Shown piece after piece: positions 22,565-33,443 of a stretch of 64,000 nt of DNA; the stretch's first letter is position 1, and each line of letters begins with the position of its first letter. Under the pieces are notes generated by a model. It ran no database searches and was not told the DNA's origin. It worked only from the letters and a program-made list of their open reading frames with translations. The stretch comes from Ananas comosus. Lineage: Eukaryota; Streptophyta; Magnoliopsida; Poales; Bromeliaceae. The DNA is taken from contig NC_033628.1 in assembly GCF_001540865.1 (NCBI RefSeq), positions 10,468,415 to 10,532,414 of the forward strand, written 5' to 3'. Made by a program: the position numbers and the translations under genes.

Positions 22565-23263
22565 ATGTCTTCAACGTCGCAACCGAAGGAGGAAGAGAAA
22601 ATGTCGGCAAAGAAGGACAAGAAAATGTCGGCAACGAGCGAACCGTTCCTGATGGACGACGACTGGACCTTGACAGAGGTGATCTTTGCCCGTGCCCACC
22701 GCATCTCCACGACCGTCACCCACTCCGACGTCGTTGTCACAAGGTGGATCGGCGAAACAGTCGGAGGCTGCGGCGGCGGCAGCTCCAAGCCTGACCAACG
22801 CCCCATCGTCGGTCTGGAGGTCGCCTGTCAGCCGAACGGCAACATCGTGCTCCTCCAGCTCTGCGTCAGCAACCGCTGCCTCATCTACCAGCTGCTGCAC
22901 CGCGACCACGACACCTGCCCGCCTTACGAGCTCTTTTTGTTCCTCAACAGCACCCGGTTCTGCTTCGTCGGGGCCGGCGTGGAGGTGGTGGCCTACGGGC
23001 TGCGGAGGGAGCACGGCTTCTTTGTGAGGAATAAGGCGGACCTCGGCGACGCGGCGGCGACGAGGCTGGGCCGGGAGGATCTGCGGCGGGCGGGGCTGGA
23101 GCGGCTGGCGAGGGAGGTGATGCGGGTGGAGATGGACACGCCGGCGGAAGTGCGGAGGAGCGAGTGGTGGCGGCGAGACCTGAGCCATGAGCAGATCGCC
23201 TGCGCGTGCGCCCGCGCCTTCGCCTCCTACGAGCTCGGGAGGATACTCATAAAACAAAGTTAA
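22565..23263 (+). CDS. WEX-4: intact Werner-like exonuclease-domain pseudoenzyme
   Basis: 232 residues from the ATG at 22565 (MSSTSQPKEEEKMSAKKDK...), equivalent to the WEX-1 start; a longer in-frame extension to 22529 is leader sequence. Nearly identical to WEX-1 through the core. First motif GLEVAC (E-V-A), second motif FVGAGVEVV without Asp, third motif CxxxR (ACACARAF). No stops, frameshifts or Ns: this is the cleanest copy of its subfamily and the most likely to be expressed. The upstream 250 bp are duplicated in front of WEX-5, and the 3' flank is shared with WEX-1. A DNA- or RNA-binding or regulatory role without cleavage is only an inference from the missing residues. Confidence 0.87.
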   Translation: MSSTSQPKEEEKMSAKKDKKMSATSEPFLMDDDWTLTEVIFARAHRISTTVTHSDVVVTRWIGETVGGCGGGSSKPDQRPIVGLEVACQPNGNIVLLQLCVSNRCLIYQLLHRDHDTCPPYELFLFLNSTRFCFVGAGVEVVAYGLRREHGFFVRNKADLGDAAATRLGREDLRRAGLERLAREVMRVEMDTPAEVRRSEWWRRDLSHEQIACACARAFASYELGRILIKQS

Positions 23264-24305
23264 AAGCAAATTAGAGCAATAGATGAGCGATAGATGAGCA
23301 TAGTTAGATTTATTTTATTTTATTTGTTATTAAAAAGATTTCTTCATTAATTTGTTAGTCTGTTGGGTGAGTTATGATTATTCAAAAATTTATGAACCGT
23401 ACACTGTTGGTAACGAAATAAGATAAGAACTAAGCAGATTAGAGAGATTAATTACTAGTTAAGTCTGTGATGGGTCGATCCTAAATGCATAATAAAAAAA
23501 ATAAGATAAGAACTAACACTATATTTATAATAGTGTTCAAATTTAAAACTAACAAAATATTTGAAATTTGCAATCATTACATATTTTACAAATTCAAAAA
23601 ATCTAAAAACCAATGATATATTTATATGGGAGAACTATAAAAAATCTCATATGAAAGAGAACTAAGCAGTGACTAACAAATATATAAAAAATTATACCAT
23701 ATTTGTAACTATAAGTTTGCAAATCAGATAAAAAAAAAAGAGTGCAAAAAATGAAAAAAAAGATGCATGTAAGATATACCGATATATTAGTTAGTAACAT
23801 TCGAAAATATAGAGAAGAAATATCAATAATATTAACAAAAGTTCTGAAACAGAAATTCATTCACTACAAAAGGTGGAGTAAATTAATATAGGAGTTCATA
23901 GAAACAGTAGTTAATAGAAACAGAAATTCATTCACTACAAAAGGTGGAGTAATTTAATACAACTAAGTACTACTTTAACTATAGTATTTGGTCAAGATGA
24001 TAATTAAAATGTGATTTGTACTTCTCAGATATTCTTGAAATAGCAAAACAAAACAATCGTTGCAACATTTCCTGCCGTGTTAATCTTCACTTTTCTTCGT
24101 AACTTGATTCGAAACTTTCCATGTAACTACAAAACAAAGTACAGTATAAGTTATTATTCTTATTGATTTTTCAATGCGATGTGAACTTCTAATTGATTCA
24201 TTCTTATCTGCGTGCTCTTTTTCGACTATTTGATTGTTCTTCAGATATCTCTGGCTAGCTTGCGAGTTGTTGATGAAAACAATATAGGAAATTTTTATTT
24301 ATGGT
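23264..24305. other. WEX-4 3' flank and AT-rich intergenic
   Basis: Holds a short tandem-like duplication: GAAACAGAAATTCATTCACT plus CACTACAAAAGGTGGAG at 23846-23880 and again at 23917-23951. No gene is visible. Confidence 0.5.
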
Positions 24306-24309
24306 AACA

Positions 24310-24770
24310 TTCCTGAACGCAATAACTCAGCAATGTAAGATAGCTTGTATGAGTATTTTGTGTTGTGCCATTGCCCATGATCACGTCCAAGTACTTGGTG
24401 TTCGGCTACACGCGCCGCACGATCCCCTCCCAGTTGTCCCCCGAGCACTCCGCCGCGATCCGCTGGGCTAGTTCGGGCTCTGGCTTGGTCAGGAGCTCTC
24501 CGACGGCCTCGCAGACGGAGGGGTCGGTGACGATGGCGGGGTTCAGGGTTCCGGTGGATAAGTCGTGATATAGATTTGGGGCCGGTGGAGGCAGAGGAAG
24601 GGAAGGGCGCGGAGAACTGAAGGCGAAGATGGCGCCGATGTGGAGGACGTCGGCCGAGAGGAGGAGGCCGCAGAGCATCTGCGCGTACATGCTCTAGAAG
24701 GGGTCGGGGCAAAGGATGGCGGCGGTGGGGCTGGTGTAGACGTTGTAGGTGTCGCAGGGGTGCGCGTCGG
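24310..24770 (-). pseudogene. GH3 auxin-amido synthetase exon fragment
   Basis: Read on the minus strand: DTYNVYTSPTAAILCPDPF, stop, SMYAQMLCGLL, then VTDPSVCEAVGEL, RIAAECSGDNWEGIVRRVW and PNTKYLDVIMGNGT. These are hallmark runs of plant GH3 acyl-amido synthetases, which conjugate amino acids to indole-3-acetic or jasmonic acid in the cytosol. It covers about a quarter of a GH3 protein (central region). A TAG replaces the expected Gln codon before SMYAQ. A frame disturbance replaces the usual residues after GAIFA, and the frame degrades after MGNGT. No flanking GH3 exons are visible, so it is a dead fragment. Confidence 0.8.
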
Positions 24771-25060
24771 CGGGAGATCTGGAAGGGAGGAGAGAGAAGG
24801 TGGAAGGAGGACCGCAGAGAGAAGACGTAGGTGAGATGAAGAGAGAGAATGAGAGGACATTGGGTTGGGGGGTGGGCAAGTGGGGAGCGGGAGATGAGGG
24901 GACGCCGGGTTGGGGAGGAGGGGGAGCGGGAGTCGAGGGGACGTCGGGTTAGGAGGGAGCAGGAATCGAGAGGAAGTTGGGTTGGGGAGGAGGGGGAGCG
25001 GGAGTCGAGGGGACGTCTCGTGAAGGATCAAAAGAGAGAAGAAAAGATTAAGAGTAAATA
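24771..25060. repeat. G-rich imperfect minisatellite
   Basis: Repeated GGGAGCGGGAGTCGAGGGGAC and GTTGGGTTGGGGAGGAGG phrases (for example 24924 and 24990) with no conserved frame. It adjoins the GH3 fragment; possibly leader or intron sequence moved with it. Confidence 0.55.
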
Positions 25061-26150
25061 AAAAAATAAAAATAAAAATAAAATCCAAAAAATTGTGGTT
25101 TTGCCACGTTACCTTTAAATCATGGGGATTAATATAGAGTTTATAGATATTTCCCCTCAATAAACTTGTTTTTTTATATTAATTTTTTTAAAAATAAATG
25201 TATATTATTTCTTTGTTAATTAAAAAAAATTAACTTACGCTAACGGATACAAGTACCTTTGCACTCCGTTTGGCTCGGGTACAAAAAAGATAGTATAAAG
25301 GGGGATAAGGAGGATATTCTCTTTTATACCCAAACCGAAAAAAAATGATGGTGGAAATAAGTGTTCCCGAACAAGTGTTCCCGTTATGGTGGGAACACTT
25401 GTTCCCACCTGGGATTGGAACAAATTTGTTTCCAGATCTGGTTCAACTAGCTACTGAGTAGAGAGAGAACTAGATTTTATTTTAAATTTAAATAATCCAA
25501 TTTTTAAATTTTAATTCTTAATTATAATTACAATAATAAAATTTTAAATTTTATTAAAGTTTAAATTTTAAATATTGATATTTTAAATTTAAATTGATAT
25601 TTTTTTTTTCAATTTTAAAATTTGTTATTTATATTTTTGAAATTTAAATTTGGCCTGAAATTTAAAATTAATATTTAAATAATAAATATTTTAATATAAT
25701 TTTAAAATTTTAGATTTCAATTTAAATTTTAAAGTTAAAATTGTAAATTAAAATATAAGTATTAAAATTCAATTATAGAGATTAATATAATTTATTTTTT
25801 TATTATAACTACTAACTCATTGTCTTATTTTAAAAACTATCTAAACATATTTTTATTCAACTTATACTTTAACAATTTTTGATCAAATAAAAAAAACACT
25901 TCTATTACCTATAAAAATTTATATTTAAAATACCCTATCTACGGTATAGACTACGTTCTTAATTATTTCGATCCAAAGATTCCTGGTTCTTGCATTTCTG
26001 ATCGGTTATTACGCCTGCTCGATAGAGAACATCTACGAATTTGATGAAACTCTGCTTATACGAAAAATTCTAGAACGAACGGATAATTCAGTGACGTTGG
26101 CATAACAAACCAATTCAATTAATCCATTTTAAAATATAATGTCCCATCCT
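25061..26150. other. AT-rich intergenic
   Basis: Holds an inverted pair GAACAAGTGTTCCC / GGGAACACTTGTTC (25369-25404) and an AATTTAAAT-type tract (25470-25760). No gene is visible. Confidence 0.5.
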
Positions 26151-26439
26151 GATGTCAAAAAGTATTTTTATTGTACTTTTGTTAAAAAGAAGAATGATGA
26201 TTGATTGTTATGATGACGTGGCAGATATAAGTGAGAATTCCTTGTTACTAGTGTGTCAAACATGTACATCCACATGCGCACCCGTACGTGCTCTATATAC
26301 TAATATATGGGTTTCTTGTATAGTAATAGAGCTCACATGGCCGAGTCGGACACGGGGATGCTTCGGTGATATGGAACGATACCGACATCTAATAACACAC
26401 TTGCATCGAAAGTCTGACCCAGTTGCGCAATCTGGTGGC

Positions 26440-26773
26440 GTTTGAGCGACGGAGAGTACAATAAGAAATATTGCAAATGGGTTTCCCAACGCCTACCGCA
26501 CTATCCGAACCGTGTCGCGGCTGCTGATCAGGATGGACTGACGTTTACTGAATCCGGTTTTACTTGTTTCCCTCTGATTACCTTTTAATTGTTATGTTGT
26601 TTTTCTTTTATCGTCGCTCGGATGTTGCATTGGCATTTTCTGTTTTTCTATTTCTGTTTCGTTGATGTGATTAGGAGGCCTCTAGTGACTTCCAATCATA
26701 GTATGCCTAATTCATTTATTAATGAATGAAACAGGGTAGCTGGCTACCTATTTCTCAAAAAAAAAAAAAAAAT
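26440..26773 (+). mobile_element. 5'-truncated LINE 3' end with poly(A)
   Basis: The last 80 bp (TATGCCTAATTCATTTA, AATGAATGAAACAGGGTAGC, TATTTCTC then A-run) match the 3' terminus of the LINE at 58225-58290. The upstream part is 3'UTR-like with no recognised protein. The 5' limit is uncertain. Confidence 0.55.
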
Positions 26774-28091
26774 AGCTCAACATGCCCATCTTCTAACATT
26801 AAGTTTTTTTTTTTAATATAATATTACCTTTTTTAGAATATTACGGAGCATTGACAATCACATATTCACACTTAGATAATAATCCTTAATTTTCTTTTAT
26901 TTCACCCCATTTATTATCTTGTTTTTTTTATTGGATAAAACATACGGGACTTTTTTTAACTTACCTTTTTTTTTAATTACCAGGACTCATTCAAATGAAT
27001 ATGATTTATTTTATATATAAAAAATTTATTTAATCTCAATTTTCATAAGCCAAGCATACGAGCGAGAAATAATTGAACCAAAATATCATACTTTTCTGGT
27101 TTTTATTTAATGTTTGAATCACAATTTTTTTTTTTTTTTTTTTGTTTTTGTTTCGAACTTTATAAAATTATATGTAATAAATGACCAATAAGGACTAATT
27201 AATTTTCTACTGATACATCATATATTTTCTTATTTTATAAAATTTTGAAATATTTGGAACTCTATCAGAGATAAATTTATTAACAAGGCCTTTGTTGTTA
27301 CAAATAATTTCTTTTTAACCTTAATTTCAGTATTAATTTGAAATTGACTGAAAGGTGTAGGTCTTTCTCTTTGCTTATATTAACTTATATATATAATTAA
27401 ATTATTTATCAATTCTAAACTCAAATTCAGACTTTTGTATTCAAATTACAAATTCAATTCAATATTATATTTTAGAATCCAATTTGAATTCAATTTAGAC
27501 TTAATTAAATTTAAACTTTTTTGATTAAACAGGGGTATACCCTATTTGAGAGTCAGAATTTAAACTTTAAATCCAAATTCAGAATGTAATTCAATTCAAA
27601 TTTAATTTTAAAAGTTAAATTATTAATTTCAAATTTAAATTAAATTGCATTTGATTCAAATGATTAATTCGAATTAAATTTCAAAATTTGAATTCAGTTC
27701 AAATTAAATCAAATTCAATAAAAACTATAATTAAATTAAAATGTAGATTTTGGGTTCAAATTAAATAAAATTTAGATTACAATTAATATTTTAGTTAAAT
27801 GATAATAATGCAAGCAAATAAATTTTTAAGTGACATAATAATCTTGAAAACTGTAATCTTACGGTCTACATTACTGAATTTTTATGTCATACACATATAC
27901 TTTTAATCCTAGTAATATTTCAATGAGATAACTAGCGAAAATGTAGGATCACATAATCTAACTAATCAAATTAATTAAGTGAATGAAGCGGTTCTGTTAA
28001 TCTTCGAATAATCTAACAATCTTTATGCAATGCGATCTCAAACAACTCCTCCTAAGGGTGTCGACTTGCGTTTGTGTACAACTAATAGTTA
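26774..28091. other. AT-rich intergenic
   Basis: An AATTCAAATT-type tract (27400-27790) is followed by the shared boundary phrase (GCAAGCAAATAAATTTTTAAG ... CTTGAAAACTGTAATC). No gene is visible. Confidence 0.5.
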
Positions 28092-29032
28092 AGGGTCAAA
28101 TGCATACAGCTTCCCTGTCTAACATAGCCAATTTGCCGAAATATCCTGCACAAGCGAATCCATAAGTTGCCTGCAAAGTCTTAAGTTATGCAGATACGTC
28201 CCTCCGGTTAACATTCGTTAGTGAAATCTGTTTATTTTTACATGTTCGTAAATCGCATTTTACTCCTACAAATATATCATCCTCCAAAAGTTATTCCTCC
28301 TTCCCTTTCTCTTCTCTTCCTCTTCAGATCATCGAACGGACACAGGCGCGCGGCCGGCGGTCGGCGTTCGCACGCGACGAAGAAGCGGAAAACGCCCGGG
28401 GCACCGGAGCTCTCTAACCCGGTAGCTATCATACGCCTCATGCCTCCTCCCTCGTTGCTCTCGTCCACGTACATCGCGACATCCCGCCTGTCGACGTCGT
28501 CTCTCTCCTCATCGACCATCACCGACACCGGACGCCTGGCGACCACGACGACCCCGCGCACGCCCTCGTCGCCGCCCTTGTCGACAACAACGCCCTCGAG
28601 CTTCTCGCCCGCCTTTCGGAGGCCGACCCCGACGAGATTCTTCTCCCTCGCCGGTGACGAAGAAGAGGGAAGAGGAAGAGGAAGAAAGAAGAAGGAAGAA
28701 GAAGGGAAAAGAGGAAGAGGGAAGAGGAAAAGTAAGAGGGTTCGTCGTCGCCGCCGCCGTCACCGCCGCCGCCGCATCTCCTCGCCGGCGACGAAGAAGA
28801 AGGAAGAGGAAGAGGATGAAGAGGAAGAAGGGTAAATACGTCAATTTACACTATAATTAACCATGGTTAAGTATTTTAACCGTGGTTAACGAAAAATTTC
28901 TAACAGATCTGGACGGCAGGGACATATCTGCATAACTTAGGACTTTTGCAGGGACAACTTATAGAGTTTCCGTTTTGCAGGAATATTTCCGCAATTCACT
29001 ATGTTTGCAGGGACCTGTATGCAAATAACCCT
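28092..29032. mobile_element. Pack-type TIR element carrying a CTNNBL1 gene fragment
   Basis: Left arm (28092 to about 28215: AGGGTCAAATGCATACAG, ... AAGTTATGCAGATACGTCCC) and right arm (about 28910-29032) are inverted copies over about 120 bp. The interior 28300-28830 is GC-rich coding-like DNA. In one frame at about 28440-28645 it reads RDIPPVDVVSLLID, then ALVAALVDNNALELLARL and SEADPDEI. This resembles the armadillo-repeat part of plant beta-catenin-like protein 1 (CTNNBL1, splicing-associated). Frame breaks and long Lys/Glu/Arg runs follow. Superfamily undetermined; no target duplication could be fixed. Confidence 0.65.
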
Positions 29033-30095
29033 ATGTGAAAATACTCGGCCACTTAAAATCCTAATTTTCTAGTCTTATTAACTTTTTCTCTTTTATATTA
29101 TTTTATTTATTCTTTTTTATAATATAAAAATCGAAAAGAATTGGATCAGCTAGGATAGAGGTTTGAGGTTTGAACGATTCCAAACTCTTTTTGATTCTAG
29201 ACTAAAAATTTCTCTATTTTACAATAATTTCGATGGTTGAATTGGCGGCATCGACACGTCCGACAATGACTCAATCAGTGAAGTGATTTGATTTAGAGGT
29301 TGTTTGGTTCTATTCCTGAAAAATGATTGTAAACCCAAAAATAATTTTGGATTTAGAAGAGCGATTGACAACAAATACAGCTTTCAAATTACGATTGTTT
29401 GACAACAAGTACAGCTTTCAAGTTACGAACTTACGATTTAGAATGAGTATATATCTTTAATAAAGATAATAATTATCTAAGAAGATGTGCTATTTTACAT
29501 TACGATTGTTTGGCTTCAAGTACAGCTTTCAAATTCTCCATCTGTTGATTAGATCAGATTGATTAGATATACTATTTTACGGGACCAAACACAAAAAACT
29601 AATTAACATATGCTTTTTTTCAGTTAAAATAATCCAAACTAATTGCACGTCTCATCTAGGGATGAAAATGGATAGGATATGGATCATGTAGTACCTCATT
29701 CGTGTCATATCCATATCATTGTGTCGAATTTTTGGTTCCGAATTTAGATATCAACTAAACACCAAAACTTATCATATTCCATAAAAATAAATTTAGATAT
29801 CGATTGGCTATCAAATAAATATAGATATAAGTTTGATAAATAATAAATATATATATAAAAAAATTTCCAATATATATTTATTTACATTTTCTAAACCTAT
29901 ACGTTACATATTGAAAAATAGCAAATCTAATTTTGGATTTGGATTATCCAAATTCAAATTGGAATCCCCAAAAAATAGCGAATTTAAATCTGAAAAAAAT
30001 ATTAACTCAAAAACAAAATTCGAATACAAATCCCATTCTAATTCATATATGATACTTTTCTGATTCGGAGTTGCGTTGATACCAACTCTCTTATC
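29033..30095. other. AT-rich intergenic and WEX-5 upstream duplication
   Basis: 29300-29590 has GTTTGGTTC / GGACCAAACA ends suggestive of an old MITE. 29840-30095 is homologous to 22210-22475 upstream of WEX-4, showing that promoter and gene were duplicated together. Confidence 0.5.
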
Positions 30096-30098
30096 TAT

Positions 30099-30106
30099 TA
30101 TAAATT
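30099..30106 (+). promoter_or_regulatory. TATA box of WEX-5
   Basis: TATAAATT lies 155 bp before the ATG, followed by the CT-rich leader CCCCCTCCCCTCTCCTCCC. Confidence 0.55.
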
Positions 30107-30253
30107 CCCCCTCCCCTCTCCTCCCTCTTCTTCTAACACCTCTCGCTCTCTCCCTCTCTCTCCCTCGCGCGTTCTTTCGCTCCCTCGCCGAAAACGCACC
30201 AACGACTCAACCAAAAAGGCAAGAATTCAAAGAAAAAGAAGAAGAAGAAGAGA

Positions 30254-30898
30254 ATGTCTGCAACGTGCCGTCCTATCCTGGTGAACAACGACACGACCTT
30301 GGCAGAGGTGACCTTCGCCGATGCCCACCACATCTCCACGACCGTCACCCACTCCTCCGTCATTGTCGCAGGATGGATCAATGAAACCGTCCAAGGCTGC
30401 AGCGGCAGCGGCCCCTGCCAACGCGACCTCGTCGGTCTGGAGGTCGCCTGCCAGCGGAATGGCAACATCGTGCTCCTCCAGCTTTGCGTCGGCAACCGCT
30501 GCCTCATCTACCAACTGCTGCACCGCGACCGCAACCGCGACGCCAACCCCCCTCGCGAGCTCTTCGCGTTCCTTGATGACGCTCGGTTCTTCTTCGTTGG
30601 GGCCGGCGTGGAGGTTGTCGCTTACAGCCTGCAGAGGGAGCACGGCTTCTCGGTGAGGAATACGGCGGACCTTGGGGACACAGCGGCAATAAGGCTAGGC
30701 CGGGAGGATCTGCGGCAGGCCGGGCTGGAGCAGCTGGCGAGGGAGGTGATGCGGGTGGAGATGGACACGCCCGCGGAAGTGCGGTGGAGCGAGTGGTGGC
30801 AGCGAGACCTGAGCCAGGAGCAGATCGCCTGTGCATGCGCCGAGGCCTTCGTCTCTTTTGAGCTCGGCAGGATCCTCTCCACTACAAAACCAAATTAA
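30254..30898 (+). CDS. WEX-5: intact Werner-like exonuclease-domain pseudoenzyme
   Basis: 214 residues starting MSATCRPILVNNDTTLAEV. The full core is present: GLEVACQRNGN, LLQLCVGNRCLIYQLLH, FFFVGAGVEVV, ADLGDTA, REDLRQAGLEQLAREVM, FVSFELGRIL. First motif E-V-A in place of D-x-E; second-motif Asp missing; third motif CxxxE (ACACAEAF), so the acidic charge is partly kept. Intronless, no disruptions. The leader shares phrases with WEX-3 and with the WEX-6/7/8 subfamily (CACCAACGACTCAACC). Closest in-window relative: WEX-3. Confidence 0.87.
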   Translation: MSATCRPILVNNDTTLAEVTFADAHHISTTVTHSSVIVAGWINETVQGCSGSGPCQRDLVGLEVACQRNGNIVLLQLCVGNRCLIYQLLHRDRNRDANPPRELFAFLDDARFFFVGAGVEVVAYSLQREHGFSVRNTADLGDTAAIRLGREDLRQAGLEQLAREVMRVEMDTPAEVRWSEWWQRDLSQEQIACACAEAFVSFELGRILSTTKPN

Positions 30899-31073
30899 AA
30901 CCAAACCGAATTAACCATAAGTAGAACGTAGAATATTTTAGTAGAATTAGTTTGATTTAGACATGCTTTTAATAGTCTTTTAGTTGTTATTTTATTATTT
31001 TATGTCGATGATTATTTAAAAATTTATAATTATGATTACGAAGTGCAGCGTGAGAGAAAGGACATATATGTCC

Positions 31074-31285
31074 GGTTGGAATTCTATCGATAGTGTGGAA
31101 CATTTAGTGTTATCAAGTTTTCTGACTTTAGATTTAACTCTTAATTATTTTTAACCGTTAGATTATACTATTAAAACAATAACATCACTCAAATGAGTCA
31201 ATATCATCATAACTGTATATTTTTTATCCAAAAATTAAAAATCTAATAGCACTAATAGTTTGGTGCTATTGATAGTATTTCATTC
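31074..31285. mobile_element. MITE, 'GGAATACTATTAATAG' family, copy 3 (degraded)
   Basis: GGTTGGAATTCTATCGATAG to TTTGGTGCTATTGATAGTATT, with a related interior (ATTTAACTC...CCGTTAGATTATAC). More diverged than copies 1 and 2. Confidence 0.5.
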
Positions 31286-31311
31286 TTATTCTATATATAT
31301 ATATATAGTAT

Positions 31312-31512
31312 AGCTGAGATATTATCGAGAATTTGGTGCTATCGAGTATTCCACCGTTAGATTTAACTTTTTAATTATTTTCATCTTTTAGATTATATTA
31401 TTCAACCAACCACTCACTCAACCCTAGGGGCCGACATCATTCTAACTATACATTTTTGTTAAAAAACTGATAACACAAATAACTTAATTCTATTAATAGT
31501 ATTCTAATCTAG
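31312..31512. mobile_element. MITE, same family, copy 4 (degraded)
   Basis: GCTGAGATATTATCGAGAATT to ATTAATAGTATTCTAATC. The interior includes CACTCAACCCTAGGGGCC, matching the inverse orientation of copy 1. Confidence 0.5.
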
Positions 31513-31677
31513 ACGTGGAACTATCATATTGATTAAACTTTTTTTTTATTTTCAACTTAATTTTTTTTCTTTTATGTTTTGTTTGTTTTTCTCCCCTAAC
31601 ACAATTTTCTCTTTTTTTTTTATTGATTTTCCATCAATTTTATCTCTCATGTTTTTAAATAGATCCCTGTGCGTGCC

Positions 31678-31790
31678 CCTAGGTCTTCGTCTCCTTCGAG
31701 CTTGGTAGGATATTCATAAAACAAAATTAAAATCGAATTAAAAATAGAGCAAGAGATGAATATAGTTAAATTTATTTTATTTGTTAAATT
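31678..31790 (+). pseudogene. WEX 3'-end relic
   Basis: GTCTTCGTCTCCTTCGAGCTTGG...ATAAAACAAAATTAA encodes FVSFELGRIFIKQN and stop, with the WEX-1/WEX-4 type 3'UTR. A sister relic lies at 46725-46840, inside the same duplicated block. Confidence 0.65.
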
Positions 31791-32580
31791 TAAAATTCTC
31801 ATTCAAATTTAAAATAAGATTTAGATTTAGAATTCAAACTTTTAATTGAAATGATAAATATGAAAGTAATTTAAAATTTTCACTGCAAAGATCATTCTTG
31901 ATAATTGTATATCTCACCTCTACAATACTGAAATTTTATTGTCTCTTTTATAATCCTAGTAATTTTCGATTTGTCTGACAGTAACTCAGTTTGTAAAGCG
32001 ATTCAATTTACATTTTTGAACTAGATAAGTTAAAAAACAAAATTGATCCATTCTAACTGTCAACCATCAGCTAATATTTTTTATTTTTTAATAATTTAAA
32101 AATCAAGTTGAATATTCATTCAGTCCCATTGTGACTCAATCCATTGTGACTCAATCTATTAAGCGATTTGATACTCTTTGAACTAGATAAGTTAAAAAAA
32201 TTACTTTAGTTTATTCTAACCGACAATTTAACGACCAAACCAGTAAACAGTTTCGGTTTTAATCAAACCAACCGAATTAATTTATCAAGTCAAAATAAAA
32301 TCCAACAGCTTATAACTTAACTGATTTAATATTCTATTAACATAGATAAATTTTACAAATCAACTTAATTTGGCTTAGAAATAATTTTTTATAATCAAGT
32401 ACTATACTAAAATAATAATATATATTTTTTATATAATAAAATTTAAAATAATAATGAAATATTATGAACTTGTGCTGGACGTTACTAATTCAAAACCAAT
32501 TTAGTCATTTTGAGCTGGACTCGACCTGTCCCTAGTCTGGTAAGTGTTTGGTCTACAAACCAGTTAACTCCCGTGCACAT
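31791..32580. other. Upstream flank of WEX-6, duplicated elsewhere
   Basis: AT-rich. The phrases CAGTAACTCAG...AGCGATTCAATTTAC...CTAGATAAGTTAAAA recur before WEX-7 (58548) and WEX-8 (62096) and at 50357. Includes a 15-bp tandem duplication (CCATTGTGACTCAAT, about 32127-32156). Confidence 0.55.
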
Positions 32581-32586
32581 AGACGT

Positions 32587-32603
32587 GGTAAACCAGGTCC
32601 ACG
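32587..32603 (+). promoter_or_regulatory. Conserved 17-bp WEX upstream motif
   Basis: GGTAAACCAGGTCCACG, identical upstream of WEX-8 and inverted upstream of WEX-2. It sits about 190 bp before the ATG and about 40 bp before the GCGCGCCTC phrase shared by WEX-6, WEX-7 and WEX-8. Confidence 0.5.
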
Positions 32604-32792
32604 TACATAGTATTTGTTTTAAAACGAACCCAACTAATTGCGCGCCTCTTGCATCCATTTGTCCCTCCCTCTTCTTCTTCTTCTTTTGTCTTTCTTCTTT
32701 TTTCTCTTTCTCTTTCTCTCACTCTCTCTGTTTCTCTCTCCGCAACGAGCCAACGACACAACCGAAGAGGTGAGAATTCCAAGAAGAAAGAA

Positions 32793-33112
32793 ATGGCGTT
32801 CCACCGACAAATCACGCAGCTCCCGGACATGACGGCCGCCGAGGTGGTCTTTAGAAGCGGCCACCGCTGCTTCAGGATCATCACCTACGCCGCCAACGCT
32901 GTCGTCGGGTGGATCGAAGGTGTGGTCCTCTATTACGCCCCCTGTGCCGGCGCCAACGCTCGCCAAGTTGTCGGCCTCCACATTGAGTGCTCCCCGTCCA
33001 ACGGCGCAATTGCCCTCCTCCAGCTCTGCGTCGGCCAATCCTGCCTCCTATACCAGCTGCTGCACCGCGACGTCGACCTCCCTGGCCGGCTCTACAAGTT
33101 CCTCAACGACTA
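32793..33112 (+). pseudogene. WEX-6, 5' half
   Basis: The ATG at 32793 follows the CT-rich leader (CTCTCTCCGCAACGAGCC...). It encodes MAFHRQITQLPDMTAAEVV to LYKFLND and then runs into foreign sequence. First motif GLHIEC: first Asp is His, but the second acidic residue (Glu) is kept, unlike all other copies. The 3' half resumes at 35364, after about 2.25 kb. The 5' half ends TCAACGAC and the 3' half begins TCAACGAT, which may be a target-site duplication of 7-8 bp. Confidence 0.8.
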
Positions 33113-33443
33113 TGGATTTAAGTGTCGTGCTACGTGGTCGTGCCGGAANTCATAAGCAGCCGTGTCTGGCATATATAGCACGGCACGGAACGGTTGTTCT
33201 ATGGCCGTGCTATATCTGGAGCACGGTTACCTTGTCGAGTTTTGGGAGATAAGAAATTTAATTATTGATTAAAAAGATTATTTTAAGTTTTCTATACTAT
33301 TTTTCTGTAGTATTTATCAATCTTATCAATAACGATTTGTTTTTTTTATAAAGTATGATAATACACAGCCGTGTATTATTAAAAAAATTGGCCGTAGATA
33401 GCCGTGACAAGCCATGCGTAGAACGATATGGCCCGGCCGTTCA
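33113..33443. mobile_element. Start of inserted element and assembly join
   Basis: Sequence rich in GCCGTG / CACGGC motifs (for example ATAGCACGGCACGG at 33176) with N33149 inside. The first 36 bp (33113-33148) also occur in mirrored form at 33444-33479, so both copies contain the same insertion start. No protein recognised; the type is unresolved. Confidence 0.35.

Noticed and set aside
28509..28860. Lys/Glu/Arg-rich frames
   Set aside because: Low-complexity purine runs inside the Pack-type element; no stable frame or homology.
29300..29590. MITE with GTTTGGTTC ends
   Set aside because: Ends only loosely inverted and no target duplication seen; not firm enough to list as its own element.
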